From: Sphingomonas citri
Lineage (GTDB): Bacteria; Pseudomonadota; Alphaproteobacteria; Sphingomonadales; Sphingomonadaceae
Direction: 5' to 3'
Assembly: GCF_019429485.1 (NCBI RefSeq)
Contig: NZ_JAHXZN010000008.1
Span: forward strand, 1 to 64,000
DNA: 64,000 nucleotides
A model generated the notes under the pieces. It worked only from the letters and a program-made list of their open reading frames with translations. It was not told the origin of the DNA and did no database searches. This document shows positions 42,205 to 51,706 of the stretch, one piece after another (within the stretch, counting starts at the first letter, position 1; every line of letters begins with the position of its first letter). The translations under genes and the position numbers were made by a program.

Positions 42205-42239
42205 TTGACAAACAGTGACCAGAACGGCCATTAGTCACA
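42205..42239. promoter_or_regulatory. promoter and TetR operator between divergent efflux arms
   Basis: TTGACA at 42205-42210 could be a -35 element for the outer-membrane gene. It is followed by AGTGACC...TAGTCACA (42214-42239), aligned base for base in its arms with the 26-base palindrome at 41525-41550. TetR binding here would cover the promoter. Confidence 0.6.
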
Positions 42240-42261
42240 CCTCATCGCTTGAGGTTTGTCC

Positions 42262-43728
42262 ATGCGGCGCATCTTTCTCCTCGCCACCGTCCCGCTCGCT
42301 CTCGCAGCTGGCGGCTGTGCAACCGGTCCCCGCTACGTCGAGCCCGCCTCGTCAGCGCCGGCGGTCTTTCCGACGGCCGGTGCCGTCGACATCCGGATGG
42401 CCGGCATGCCGGCGGCGGACCTCGTCGACTGGTGGCGTGCCTTCAACGACCCGACGCTGACCTCGCTCGTGGAACGCGCGCTGGCGCAGAACCTCGACCT
42501 TCAGCAGGCCGCAGCGCGCGTCACGCAGGCAAGGGCCGCGCTCAAGGGTGCCAACGCGGCCTTGCTCCCATCGGGGCAGGTGAGCGGCCAGGCAGGTGAG
42601 GTCTATCAGTCGCTTGAAACCCCGGTCGGCCGGATCGGCAGCGCGTTTCCACAATTCGAGCGCTCGACCGAGCTCTATCAGCTCGACCTCGGGGCCAGCT
42701 GGGAACTCGACGTGTTCGGCGGCAAGGACGCCGCGCGTGATGCGGCCCGCGCGGACTGGCAGTCGTCGGCAGCCAGCGCCGTTGCCGCACGGCTCGCGGT
42801 CATCGCGCAGACCGCAGACACCTACGTCACGATCCGCGGACTGCAGGCGCGGCTCGCCATCGCCCGGGCGCAGGCTGAAACGCAGGACCGGCTGACCGAC
42901 ATCGTCGCGCTGCAGTTCAGGAAGGGCGTCGCCGCCGAACTCCAGCTGCGACAGAGCGAAGGTGCGCTGGCGCAGGTCCGCGCGTCGGTGCCGGCGCTGC
43001 AGAACGAGCTCAACAAGGCGATGAACGCCCTCGATGTCCTGCTCGGCGACCAGCCGGGCTCCTCGCGCATCACTCTCGCGGTCGCCGCGCCGATTCCCGC
43101 GGCGCCGGCGATCTCAACCGCGGGCGGGCCGGCGGCCGTCCTCCGACGCCGGCCCGACATCATCGCCGCCGAGCGCACGCTGGCGGCGTCGAACGCACGC
43201 ATCGGCGTCGCCATCTCGGAATATTATCCCAAGTTCTCGTTGAGCGGCCTGCTCGGCACCGCGACCACCGCCGCCGGCGGGCTGTTCGGCGGCAACTCGA
43301 TCCAGGCGAGCGGCTTTCTCGGCCTGCGCTGGCGGCTCTTCGACTTCGGACGGATCGACGCGGAGGTGAAGGCGGCGAAGGGACGGAACGCGGAAGCGCT
43401 CGCCGCCTACCGCCAGACCGTGCTGCGCGCCGCACAGGATGTCGAGGACGCCTTCTCGACACTGGTTCAGCAGGAAGCGCGTGCCGCGGCGCTCGGCCGA
43501 GGGGAGGCGTCGCTGTCGCGCGCCCAGGCCGCGTCGCTCGCCGCCTACAAGGGCGGCGTCGTCAGCCTGGTCGAGGTTCTCGACGCAGACCGCCGACTGC
43601 TCGAGACGCGCGACGGCGAGGTGCAGGCCCGCGCCGCCGCCAGCCGCGGCGCGATCGCATCGTTCCGCGCCCTCGGCGGCGGCTGGTCGCCCGCGACGGC
43701 GGTGGCGAAGGAGAAGTTCGGTGGATGA
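42262..43728 (+). CDS. NodT-type outer-membrane efflux lipoprotein
   Basis: A 488-residue outer-membrane channel protein. ATG at 42262 is preferred over TTG six bases upstream; it gives a lipoprotein leader 'FLLATVPLALAAGGCATGPRY' with lipobox AGGC. Two outer-membrane efflux (TolC-like) repeats follow, with 'WWRAFNDPTLTSLVERALAQNLDLQQAAARVTQARAAL' and 'LRRRPDIIAAERTLAASNARIGVAISEYYPKFSLSG'. It completes the tripartite RND pump encoded divergently. Confidence 0.92.
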   Translation: MRRIFLLATVPLALAAGGCATGPRYVEPASSAPAVFPTAGAVDIRMAGMPAADLVDWWRAFNDPTLTSLVERALAQNLDLQQAAARVTQARAALKGANAALLPSGQVSGQAGEVYQSLETPVGRIGSAFPQFERSTELYQLDLGASWELDVFGGKDAARDAARADWQSSAASAVAARLAVIAQTADTYVTIRGLQARLAIARAQAETQDRLTDIVALQFRKGVAAELQLRQSEGALAQVRASVPALQNELNKAMNALDVLLGDQPGSSRITLAVAAPIPAAPAISTAGGPAAVLRRRPDIIAAERTLAASNARIGVAISEYYPKFSLSGLLGTATTAAGGLFGGNSIQASGFLGLRWRLFDFGRIDAEVKAAKGRNAEALAAYRQTVLRAAQDVEDAFSTLVQQEARAAALGRGEASLSRAQAASLAAYKGGVVSLVEVLDADRRLLETRDGEVQARAAASRGAIASFRALGGGWSPATAVAKEKFGG

Positions 43729-44194
43729 GGCGGACGGGCCGAATGGCCTCGATCAGGTCCGCGCCATGCTCGAAGACGGGCAGCAGCCGCCCTATGGTCG
43801 CAAGATGGCGGTATCGCTGGTCGAGGCCGGACCCGGTCATGCCGTCTTCGAGCGCACGCCGGACCACAGCTGTCTGAATCCCATGGGCACGGTCCATGGC
43901 GGCTACGCAGCCGCGATGCTCGACAGCGCCTGCGGCATCGCCGCGCACACCGGACTGAAGGCCGGCCAGGCATACACCACGCTGGAGTTAAAGACGTCGT
44001 TCCTCCGTCCGCTGACGCCGCGCAGCGGCACGGTCCGTGCAGTCGGGCGACTTGTATCCATGACCCGCCGAGCCGCCTTCGCGGAGGCCACGCTCCACGA
44101 CGCCTCCGGGCGATTGTGTGCGACGGCGACATCGACCCTGCTGGTCTTCGACGCCCGAGGGAAGGGCGGGAATTCGCCGGAGACGCCGAGGTGA
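43721..44194 (+). CDS. PaaI-type hotdog thioesterase
   Basis: A 157-residue protein. The GTG start at 43721 overlaps the efflux gene stop by 8 bases, with AAGGAG seven bases upstream. Hotdog marks: 'NPMGTVHGGYAAAMLDSACGIAAHTGL' (the HGG region with the catalytic Asp) and 'LELKTSFLRPLTPRSGTVRAVGRLV'. PaaI/YbgC-like enzymes hydrolyse acyl-CoA thioesters. Coupling to an efflux gene is unusual; the substrate is unknown. Confidence 0.82.
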   Translation: MDEADGPNGLDQVRAMLEDGQQPPYGRKMAVSLVEAGPGHAVFERTPDHSCLNPMGTVHGGYAAAMLDSACGIAAHTGLKAGQAYTTLELKTSFLRPLTPRSGTVRAVGRLVSMTRRAAFAEATLHDASGRLCATATSTLLVFDARGKGGNSPETPR

Positions 44195-44450
44195 CGTCGG
44201 TCGACAAGGCGCGGGCGCTCTTCCAGGTGAATGCGTTCGGCTTGATCCGCATGACCCAAGCCAGACGGCCAGTCAGGCGTGCGAAGCAGGGCGGACGCAT
44301 TGTCAGCGTCAGCTCGGTCTTGGCCTGATGCCGACATCGAATATGGAAATCTACGCCGCGACGAAGCACGCGGTCGAGGACTACACCGCGTCGCTCGATC
44401 ATGAGGTCCACCACTTCAGCATTCGGGCCAAATGGGATCAGTCGGATGGG
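44195..44450 (+). pseudogene. SDR dehydrogenase fragment
   Basis: Two frames hold the middle of a short-chain dehydrogenase: 'VDKARALFQVNAFGLIRMTQARRPVRR...GGRIVSVSSVLA', then after a frame change near 44325 'NMEIYAATKHAVEDYTASLDHEVHHFSIR', including the YxxxK pair. The N-terminal cofactor-binding motif and the C-terminus are missing, so this is a degraded remnant. Confidence 0.7.
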
Positions 44451-44481
44451 CGACGAGGCGTTCAGCCGCTCCGCGGCTGAG

Positions 44482-44547
44482 AAGACCCATTTCCGGTCAT
44501 TCGTGCGCCACTTGCAGCTGCCCGCTTTCTGCCATTCGTTGATGTGA
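44482..44547. repeat. dispersed intergenic repeat, copy B
   Basis: AAGACCCATTTCCGGTCATT at the left end and GCCATTCGTTGATG at the right end match copy A (35663) and copy C (51707) in order and spacing. It lies just after the SDR remnant. Confidence 0.55.
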
Positions 44548-44610
44548 GTGGACCGGTACGCTCGCGAACCACGCCACGTGGAACGACCACTCGTTGCCCG
44601 CTACGCCCGA

Positions 44611-47600
44611 TCATACCGTCTCCTCATCGGCTGTGTCCGCCCAATCGGTGCGCCCGAGAGCCGCGGCACGGGCGGTCATCGTGACATAGTCGAGCTTGCC
44701 TGTGCCCAGGACCGGCAGCGCATCGACGAGGCGGACATCCTTCGGCACGAACAATTCGGCGATGCCGTTCGCGCGAGCCCACTGCTGCAGGGCGCCGGCG
44801 GTCGCCTCCGAATAAGTGGTGAACAGCACGAGCTGCTCGCCCTTGCGAGCATCTGGTCGCGTCACCACCGCATGCTCGGCAATCGGCCAGAGCCGGGCGG
44901 CATAACCCTCGACGGCCGGCAACGACACCATCTCGCCGCCGATCTTGGCGAAGCGCTTGGACCGCCCCTTGATCGTCACGAACCCTGCGGCATCGATTGT
45001 CACGATGTCGCCGCTGTCGTGCCAGCCGTCTTCGGGCGGCTGAAGCAGGCCGGGCGCATCCGCCTTCAGGTAACCGGCCATGATGTTCGGTCCACGGATC
45101 GACAGCCGCCCTCCTTCCTCGATGCCGGGCACCGGCTCGATCTTCGCCTCGACGCCGGGCAGCAGGCGCCCGACGCTGCCCGCCTGAAAATGCATCGGCG
45201 TGTTGACCGCGATCACCGGCGCTGCCTCGGTCGCACCGTAACCCTCCAGGATGCGCAGCCCGAACTTTTCGGCATAGGTCCGCCGCGTCTCGTCGCGGAC
45301 ACGCTCGGCGCCGGCGAAGATGTAACGCAGCGAATAGAAGTCGTAGCCGTGCGCCATCCGCGCATAGCCCGACAAGAAGGTGTCGGTGCCGAACAGGATC
45401 GTGGCATTGGCATCGTAGGCGAGCGCCGGGACGATCCGATAGTGCAGCGGGCTCGGATAGAGCAGCGTCTTCACCCCCGACAGGATCGGCAGCAGAGTGC
45501 CGCCGGTCAGGCCGAAGCTGTGGAACACGGGCAAGGCGTTTAGCACGACGTCGGCGGAGTTGAAGTCGATCCGTGCCGACAGTTGCAGGCAGTTCGACAG
45601 CAGGTTGCGGTGGGTCAGGACGACGCCCTTGGGCAGCCCTTCCGATCCGCTGGTGAACAGGATCACCGCCGGCGCGTCCGGCTTGACGCCAAAGCGGCGA
45701 TGCCGGCGCCCGGCCCAGCGCGTCGCGATCAGGGCGCGCAGCTTGGCGAACGTGCCGATGCTCGCGCCCAGATCCTCCAGAAGGATGATGCGAAGCCCGG
45801 CCGCCGCCAGCCCGTCCACTACCTCGCCGAGCTTCGCCTGCTGCACGAAGGCGCGTGCCGTCACGATCGTGCGGACCTGTGCCGCGGTGCAGGCCGCCTT
45901 CAGATTGGCGAGGCCCGCCGTGTAGTTCAGCATTGCCGGCACGCGGCCGATGCCCTGCAGCGCGAAGAAGGTTGCCGCGACGGCGCTGACGTTCGGGAGC
46001 AGCACGCCGACCGCCTCGCCCCGCTGCGTCGTCGCTGCCAGAGGTAGGCCGAGCGCGATGCTGCCGGTTACCAACCGTGCATAGCTCATCGGCTCGCGCT
46101 TGACGTCCTCGACCACCGGGCGCTTGGCACCGTGGATGTCCTTGGCATCGAGCAGCGCCTGATACAGCGTGCGGTCGACGTCGGAGGTCGCGAAGATCAT
46201 GTCGCTCATCACGTCGTACAGCTTGGCCCCCGCCGCGGCCCTGCGCTGGCGCGCGGTGTCGCCCTCGACCGCAAACCGCCGCGGCGGCAGGATCGTCAGG
46301 TCGATCTTCGGAAAGGCGCGCAGCCGCACCTTGCCCTTGAGACGCGAGAAGCGCGTGAATTGCGCACCGGCGATTCGCACCGGTACGATCTGCGCATCGG
46401 CCTTGTCGGCGACCATGCCGGGGCCGTCGAACACCTTCATCAGCGCGCCCGTCACCGTGATGCGCCCTTCCGGAAAGATCACCAGCGTGCGACCCTCGCG
46501 CACCGCTTTGACCATCGCCTTCGCCGCCATCGGATTGGTCGGATCGACCGGAAAGGCGTCGAACATGCCGAGGAACGGCTTGACCCACCATGCCCTGGCG
46601 ATCTTCGTCGCCACCGCGAAGGTCGGCTTGCCGGGCAGGAACGCCGCAAGCAGCAGGCCGTCGAGGAACGAGACGTGGTTGACGACGACCACCGCGCGCT
46701 CGCCCGGCTGAGGCATGTTTTCCGCGCCATGCACGTCGACACGATAGAACAGCACCAGCAGTCCGCGGACCAGCGCCTTGAACACCGTGTCCGGCAGCAG
46801 CCAGCAGGAGATCAGCGCAATCGTCAGCGTCGCGAACCCCATCGCGCCGATGATCCCCGGAACGCTGGTGCCAAGCTTCAGCAGCGCGGTGACCACGACC
46901 ACCATGACCACCGTGACGAAGGCGTTGACGACGTTGTTCGCTGCGATGACCCGCGAGCGTTCCGCCGGATCGCTGTGGACCTGAAGGATCGCGTAGAGCG
47001 GCACGATGAAGATGCCGCCCGATATCGCCAGCCCGACAAGTCCGAACAAAATTGGCCAGCTGCCCGACATCGACAGGAACGCGGCGACGTCGGCGCCCGG
47101 GTGAACGACGGCGAAGCTGCGCGTCGCCAACCACAATTCGACGAGGCATGCGGCCATGCCCAGCGCTGCCATCGGCACGAAGCGCGCCGACACCTCGCCA
47201 CCGAGCAGCTTGTTGACGATCAGAGACCCCAGCGCGACCGACACCGAGAAGACGAGCAGGAACAGCGTGACGACACCGGCGCCTGCGCCCAGCGTGCCGC
47301 TGACCAGCGGCGCGAACTCTGACAGCAGGATCGCACCGACCGAGAAGAACCAGCTGATGCCCAGTATCGCCAGCCACACGCCACGGCCGGAACGGGCGGC
47401 GGACAGGATTTCCATCGTGCTGCGCCATACGTTGCGCTCGATCGGCAGGTTGGGCGCGACCGACGGTGCGCTCGGCACGGCAAGGCTGGCGACGAAGCCG
47501 AGCACCGCGACGCCGACCGCAACCATCCCCGCCGCCCACACCGGGATCAGCCCGCCTGCGAGCTGACCTGCCAAGATCGCCAGGAAGGTACCCGCTTCAA

Positions 47601-48048
47601 TCAATCCGGTACCGCCCATCAATTCGTGGGAGCCGAGCTGCTGCGGCAGGATCGAATATTTCACCGGGCCGAAGATCGTCGAGTGAATGCCCATCAGGAA
47701 CAGACAGCCGAGCAGCACCGCCACCGACTGGAACCAGAAGCCGCACAGCGCGAGCAGCATGATGCCGACTTCCGCCGCCTTGACCGCGCGCACCAGCACC
47801 GCCTTGTCCCACTTGTCGGCGAGTTGCCCTGCAAGGCCCGACAGCAGGAAATAGGGCAGGATGAAGAGCCCCGTCGCAACGGTCGCCAACAGCTCGGCAC
47901 GCGCGGGCGCCGCCACATAGAGCGTGAAGTTGGCGAGGAAGAGCATCGCGAACTTCAACAGGTTGTCGTTGAACGCGCCGAGGAACTGGACGGCGAACAG
48001 CGGCGCGAAACGGCGCTTGCCCAGCAATGACAGATCTGGTGCGGACAT
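44611..48048 (-). CDS. MFS / acyltransferase / acyl-ACP ligase fusion (LplT-Aas type)
   Basis: A 1145-residue membrane protein; start at 48048 (MSAPDLSLLGKRRF), the open frame upstream being a shadow of the next gene. Residues about 1-400 form a 12-helix MFS module like lysophospholipid flippase LplT ('FLGAFNDNLLKFAMLF', 'GPVKYSILPQ'). About 425-620 is a PlsC acyltransferase with NHVSFLD (HX4D) and FPEGRITVTG. About 650-1130 is an AMP-forming ligase with the P-loop 'LFTSGSEGLPKGVVLTHRNL' and 'EGYGATEAAPV'. In E. coli, LplT and Aas are separate and jointly recycle lysophosphatidylethanolamine; here all three are one chain. The predicted role is import and re-acylation of lysophospholipid at the inner membrane. 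Confidence 0.9.
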   Translation of the reverse strand: MSAPDLSLLGKRRFAPLFAVQFLGAFNDNLLKFAMLFLANFTLYVAAPARAELLATVATGLFILPYFLLSGLAGQLADKWDKAVLVRAVKAAEVGIMLLALCGFWFQSVAVLLGCLFLMGIHSTIFGPVKYSILPQQLGSHELMGGTGLIEAGTFLAILAGQLAGGLIPVWAAGMVAVGVAVLGFVASLAVPSAPSVAPNLPIERNVWRSTMEILSAARSGRGVWLAILGISWFFSVGAILLSEFAPLVSGTLGAGAGVVTLFLLVFSVSVALGSLIVNKLLGGEVSARFVPMAALGMAACLVELWLATRSFAVVHPGADVAAFLSMSGSWPILFGLVGLAISGGIFIVPLYAILQVHSDPAERSRVIAANNVVNAFVTVVMVVVVTALLKLGTSVPGIIGAMGFATLTIALISCWLLPDTVFKALVRGLLVLFYRVDVHGAENMPQPGERAVVVVNHVSFLDGLLLAAFLPGKPTFAVATKIARAWWVKPFLGMFDAFPVDPTNPMAAKAMVKAVREGRTLVIFPEGRITVTGALMKVFDGPGMVADKADAQIVPVRIAGAQFTRFSRLKGKVRLRAFPKIDLTILPPRRFAVEGDTARQRRAAAGAKLYDVMSDMIFATSDVDRTLYQALLDAKDIHGAKRPVVEDVKREPMSYARLVTGSIALGLPLAATTQRGEAVGVLLPNVSAVAATFFALQGIGRVPAMLNYTAGLANLKAACTAAQVRTIVTARAFVQQAKLGEVVDGLAAAGLRIILLEDLGASIGTFAKLRALIATRWAGRRHRRFGVKPDAPAVILFTSGSEGLPKGVVLTHRNLLSNCLQLSARIDFNSADVVLNALPVFHSFGLTGGTLLPILSGVKTLLYPSPLHYRIVPALAYDANATILFGTDTFLSGYARMAHGYDFYSLRYIFAGAERVRDETRRTYAEKFGLRILEGYGATEAAPVIAVNTPMHFQAGSVGRLLPGVEAKIEPVPGIEEGGRLSIRGPNIMAGYLKADAPGLLQPPEDGWHDSGDIVTIDAAGFVTIKGRSKRFAKIGGEMVSLPAVEGYAARLWPIAEHAVVTRPDARKGEQLVLFTTYSEATAGALQQWARANGIAELFVPKDVRLVDALPVLGTGKLDYVTMTARAAALGRTDWADTADEETV

Positions 48049-48089
48049 AGTTGCAATTCCCCTTGATACGAGGCGATAGCGTTGATTTC

Positions 48090-50888
48090 TTAACGGGAAG
48101 CGTCGGGCAAATACCGGCTGTAAAGCCAGCCGACCCCGATCAGGCTGAAGCCGAGCGCGGCGAACGAGGCGATCCGGGCCAGCCCGTCCAGCCCTGCCGC
48201 GTCGAACAGGAAGACCTTGACCACCGCGATCAGCATCAGCGCCAGGCTGGCAAGCCGCCAGTCCCGCGCCTGCCGGCGGATACCGATCCCCAGAAACGCC
48301 CCCGCCAGCACCAGCGCCAGGATCGAGCGCGCGATCTGCTCTCCGGCGTCGGTGCCCGTCCAGAGCGGCATCGGCGCATGGCTCGCCTGACGCAGCAGCG
48401 TGAAGGCGGCAACGACGATCACCCCCATCAGCGCCCCGTCGCGCACCCGGCCCGTACCCGGCACGATACGGGGCGTCGCCCAGAGGATCGCCCCGATCAC
48501 GGCATAGGAGAGCGCCAGCCAGGGTCCGGCATGCTGAAGCACGACCAGCGGATTGAGGACCAGCCCGGTGAACCACAGGCCATGCGCCAGCGCCGCTGCC
48601 CCCAGCACCGGCGCCGCGTCCCGCACGCCGAGACGCCAGGCGCCGACGGCGGCCAGCGCCAGCAGCGTCTCCCACAGCGCGTCCGCCATCGTCGTACGCG
48701 CGACGAAGCTCGCCTCGCCGTCGATCCCAACCGCATGCTGAAGCGCGACATGCACGGTGATGCCCAGCAGAGCCCCCCCAACCCCGATTGCGGCGCGGCG
48801 CACCTCGGCACGCTGCGGCAGGAGCAACGCCGCCGCGAGGAGCGCGGCGCCGGGGCACGCCAGCCGCGATGCCGTGTCGAGCAAGGCGGGCCAGTCGCCG
48901 GCCGGGACCATCGCGCCGCTCGCGGCGATCACGGCGGTGCGTGCCCATGCGAGCGCCGGCATCACCGACCAGCCGAGCGCGATGCACGCCGCCGCCACGC
49001 TCGCCGGCAGCACGGCGACGCGACGCGTCATCGCGAGTCCCGTCAGCAGCGCCGCCGCCACGAGCGGCATTACCGTGGCCGGCACCAGCTGTGCCGCCGC
49101 AGCATAGCCGAGGGCGACCGTTGCAGGCTGGATCACCGTGGCGCGCAGCCCGCGCGATCGCACCGCCATGCCGGCCGCGACGCATGCCGGCACGATCCAG
49201 GACGCAAAGTCGCCGTCCCCCGCCCCGCCGAACGCGCGGCCGAGGCCCGGGTCGATTGCCAGCACCGCGAGGGTCGCCGCACCCAGGGCCCAAGCGGCGC
49301 GCTCGATCCGCCGGTCGCCGGCCCGATCGGCCAGTGCCATCATCCCGGCGCAGAGCAGCGCGGCCACCGACGCCCACGCGGCCAGGGGCAACAGCTGCAC
49401 GGCCGCCAGCGCGGTCAGTCCCGCCGCGGTGATCACCAGCGTCGCGAAGCGCGCGTCATCGGCGCGGCCGGCGACGCGCCACCCGCGTGCCGCCACACCG
49501 GCCGCCAGCGCCACGCCGACCAGCGTCACGACAGCCGCGTGGAAGTGCAGCGCCGGCAACACGCCGATCGCGACCGCGACCGCCGCCACCATCGGCGCAT
49601 CGACCGGGCGCGCGTCCTGACGCCACACGCGCAGTGCGGCAGGCACCGCATGGATCGCGACCAGGGCGACGAGCAGCGCCGTCATCTCCCAGCCGCTCGG
49701 CGACGGCCAGGCGCAGCCGAGCAGGAGCGCCACGCCCAGCGCCAGCGCAGGCAGGTCGACGAAGATCGCCTCCCGCCGCGACAGCCACAGGATTGCGACG
49801 GAGATCAGGCCGAACAAGCCCCAGTGCAGGGGTGCGAAGCCGCCCAGCGCGACCAGAGCGGCAAGCTGCGCGCAGCCCAGCGCGCTCGACGCCGCCCGCA
49901 GCAGCGCGGCACGCTCGCCCGTGAGCAGCAGCGGCAGCGCGATAGCCAGCGCCAGCGTGTAGAAACCGACCGTTAGCGCCGCGGTGAGATCGAGCGCGCC
50001 GCCGAGGATCAGCATCGCCCCCCAGCCAAACCCGCCGGCCAGCGCCAGCGCCCCCAGCCACCACCAGCGCTGCTGCCGCCCCAGCGCGCACAATCCGCCG
50101 ACCGTCAGCGCGAGGTACAGCGTCAGCAGCGGCACGCTCGGCTCGCCGGCACCGACCAACGTCGGCGCCGCCAGGCCGCCGGCCAGCCCGAGCAGCGCGC
50201 TCGGCGCACCGAAGCGCACGGACAGCGCGCTGGCGAGCACGGTCACCAACACCATTGCGGCGAACGCCGAGCCTGGACCGATCAGGTTGTACAGATGAGC
50301 CGAAGCCAATGTCACCGCATAGAGCGTCGCGATGCCGGCGCCCGCCAGCGACTGGCGCACGCGCGGATCGCGGATCGACGCGTCGCGGCGTAACGCGAGT
50401 TCCGCGCTGCCAATCAGCCCGGCGCCAAAGATCAGCCCGAACACGACCCGCACCCACGGCGACAGCAGCCCCGCCTCGATCGAATACCGAACGATCAGCA
50501 CGCCTGCGACCGCCAGCGTCAGCCCGCCCGCCCAGATCGGTAGCCGCCGGCCGAACACATCCTCAAACCTCGATGACGACGGCGCTGGGACGTCCTGCCG
50601 TTCGGCCTCCCATTCATCCGCGACCTCGAAAGGTAGCTGCGGGCGTTCGATTATGGGAACACGCACCGCAGCTAAAAATCCGAATTCTGGCTCAGGGGCG
50701 GGACGCACGACAGCGGCCCGCTGGAGCGCGGGTGACCGGATCACCTCAACGCTCTCGTTCGGCAAGTCCGATACCACCAGCGCCTGCCCTGCGGCCTCCA
50801 GCGTTTCGATGCGGTCGCGCAGGCGCCGCACCTCCTGCCAGAGCAGCGCGAGAGCCACGGAACAGACGATCAACAGCAGCAGCGACAT
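48090..50888 (-). CDS. DUF2339 multispanning membrane protein
   Basis: A 932-residue protein starting at 50888 (MSLLLLIVC), with GAGGAGG upstream; a longer frame begins at 50939. After one N-terminal helix and a linker with a short coiled coil ('EVRRLRDRIETLEAAG'), it has more than 20 hydrophobic helices. The DUF2339 signature 'EDVFGRRLPIWAGGLTLAVAGVLIVRYSIEAGLLSPWVRVVFGLIFG' is clear. Function in this family is unknown; a cell-envelope role is likely. It is divergent from a TetR gene, with inverted repeats between. Confidence 0.88.
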   Translation of the reverse strand: MSLLLLIVCSVALALLWQEVRRLRDRIETLEAAGQALVVSDLPNESVEVIRSPALQRAAVVRPAPEPEFGFLAAVRVPIIERPQLPFEVADEWEAERQDVPAPSSSRFEDVFGRRLPIWAGGLTLAVAGVLIVRYSIEAGLLSPWVRVVFGLIFGAGLIGSAELALRRDASIRDPRVRQSLAGAGIATLYAVTLASAHLYNLIGPGSAFAAMVLVTVLASALSVRFGAPSALLGLAGGLAAPTLVGAGEPSVPLLTLYLALTVGGLCALGRQQRWWWLGALALAGGFGWGAMLILGGALDLTAALTVGFYTLALAIALPLLLTGERAALLRAASSALGCAQLAALVALGGFAPLHWGLFGLISVAILWLSRREAIFVDLPALALGVALLLGCAWPSPSGWEMTALLVALVAIHAVPAALRVWRQDARPVDAPMVAAVAVAIGVLPALHFHAAVVTLVGVALAAGVAARGWRVAGRADDARFATLVITAAGLTALAAVQLLPLAAWASVAALLCAGMMALADRAGDRRIERAAWALGAATLAVLAIDPGLGRAFGGAGDGDFASWIVPACVAAGMAVRSRGLRATVIQPATVALGYAAAAQLVPATVMPLVAAALLTGLAMTRRVAVLPASVAAACIALGWSVMPALAWARTAVIAASGAMVPAGDWPALLDTASRLACPGAALLAAALLLPQRAEVRRAAIGVGGALLGITVHVALQHAVGIDGEASFVARTTMADALWETLLALAAVGAWRLGVRDAAPVLGAAALAHGLWFTGLVLNPLVVLQHAGPWLALSYAVIGAILWATPRIVPGTGRVRDGALMGVIVVAAFTLLRQASHAPMPLWTGTDAGEQIARSILALVLAGAFLGIGIRRQARDWRLASLALMLIAVVKVFLFDAAGLDGLARIASFAALGFSLIGVGWLYSRYLPDASR

Positions 50889-50918
50889 CGCCGACCTCCT
50901 CGATTCGGCTGACGATAT

Positions 50919-50968
50919 CACAAACTGAGCATCGCTCAATATAAGAAATAGACAGTGCTCAATTTGTG
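50919..50968. promoter_or_regulatory. inverted-repeat operator between DUF2339 and TetR genes
   Basis: CACAAACTGAGCA (50919-50931) and TGCTCAATTTGTG (50956-50968) form a 13-base inverted repeat with one mismatch. A third half site, GCTCA at 50934-50938, pairs with the first TGAGC to make a shorter palindrome. The position in the divergent promoter suggests binding by the adjacent TetR protein. Confidence 0.65.
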
Positions 50969-50983
50969 ACGTACATCCATTTC

Positions 50984-51598
50984 ATGGGACGCCGATCCGA
51001 CCATAGCCGTGCCGAGCTCGAGGAGCTGATCCTGTCAACCGGATCGACTCTGATCGCAGAAACCGGGCTCGCCGGTTTCTCGGCGCGCGAGGTGGCGCGC
51101 CGGATTGGCTATTCCATCGGCACGATCCACAACGTCTTCGGCACCGCCGACCGGCTGGTGGCGGCGATCAACACGCGCAGCTTTAAGGATTGGGCGGCGT
51201 CGCTACGCGAGCGGCTGAATGCTGTCGGTCCGGACGGCGATCGAATCGCAGCGCTGGTAGATGGCTATTTCGGCTTCGCGCGCGAGCACCCGCATTTGTG
51301 GACCGCGATCTTCGATCACCGCCTGCCCCCTGATGGTGGATTGACTGAGGCGGACGAGACCGGCCGGGCGTTGTTGACCCGAATCGTCGTTGAGGAGATC
51401 GCGCGTGCCGTTGGCTGCGAGGTCGATGACGAGGTCGCCGCCTTGTCGCGCTCGCTCATCGCCACAGTCCACGGTCACTGCTCCTTCGCGATCAGTGGTG
51501 CTTGGTCCCTGATGGGCGAAGCAGCGCCAGAAGCGGCCGCGCTCGCGCGCGTGCGGGAGGCACTCTCAGCATGGGACGTGTGCCTTACACAGTCTTGA
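50984..51598 (+). CDS. TetR-family regulator
   Basis: A 204-residue regulator; ATG at 50984 (MGRRSDHSRAEL) is chosen because the 6 codons upstream overlap the operator-like repeat. The helix-turn-helix is 'LEELILSTGSTLIAETGLAGFSAREVARRIGYSIGTIHNVFGTADRLVAAI'. The C-terminal part ('DGYFGFAREHPHLWTAIFDHRLP') resembles the WHG-type TetR effector domain. Divergent from the DUF2339 gene and probably its repressor as well as its own. Confidence 0.87.
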   Translation: MGRRSDHSRAELEELILSTGSTLIAETGLAGFSAREVARRIGYSIGTIHNVFGTADRLVAAINTRSFKDWAASLRERLNAVGPDGDRIAALVDGYFGFAREHPHLWTAIFDHRLPPDGGLTEADETGRALLTRIVVEEIARAVGCEVDDEVAALSRSLIATVHGHCSFAISGAWSLMGEAAPEAAALARVREALSAWDVCLTQS

Positions 51599-51706
51599 GC
51601 TTCGGAAGCGTGTACGTCCGCATCGACCGCGATAGTCGATCAGCCGCTAGCATCTGCAGAAAGCGGCCGGCGGGCAACGCGCCCTCACCCGTGCTCCTCT
51701 CTGCTC

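Noticed and set aside
44624..47539. Open minus-strand frame of 971 codons inside the acyltransferase fusion gene
   Set aside because: An Arg/Gly-rich shadow frame of the fusion gene with no domain signals. The other frame carries MFS, PlsC and AMP-ligase motifs.
48051..49976. Open plus-strand frame of 641 codons opposite the DUF2339 gene
   Set aside because: Arg/Gln/His-rich composition with no family motif; it is the antisense of a clear membrane protein.
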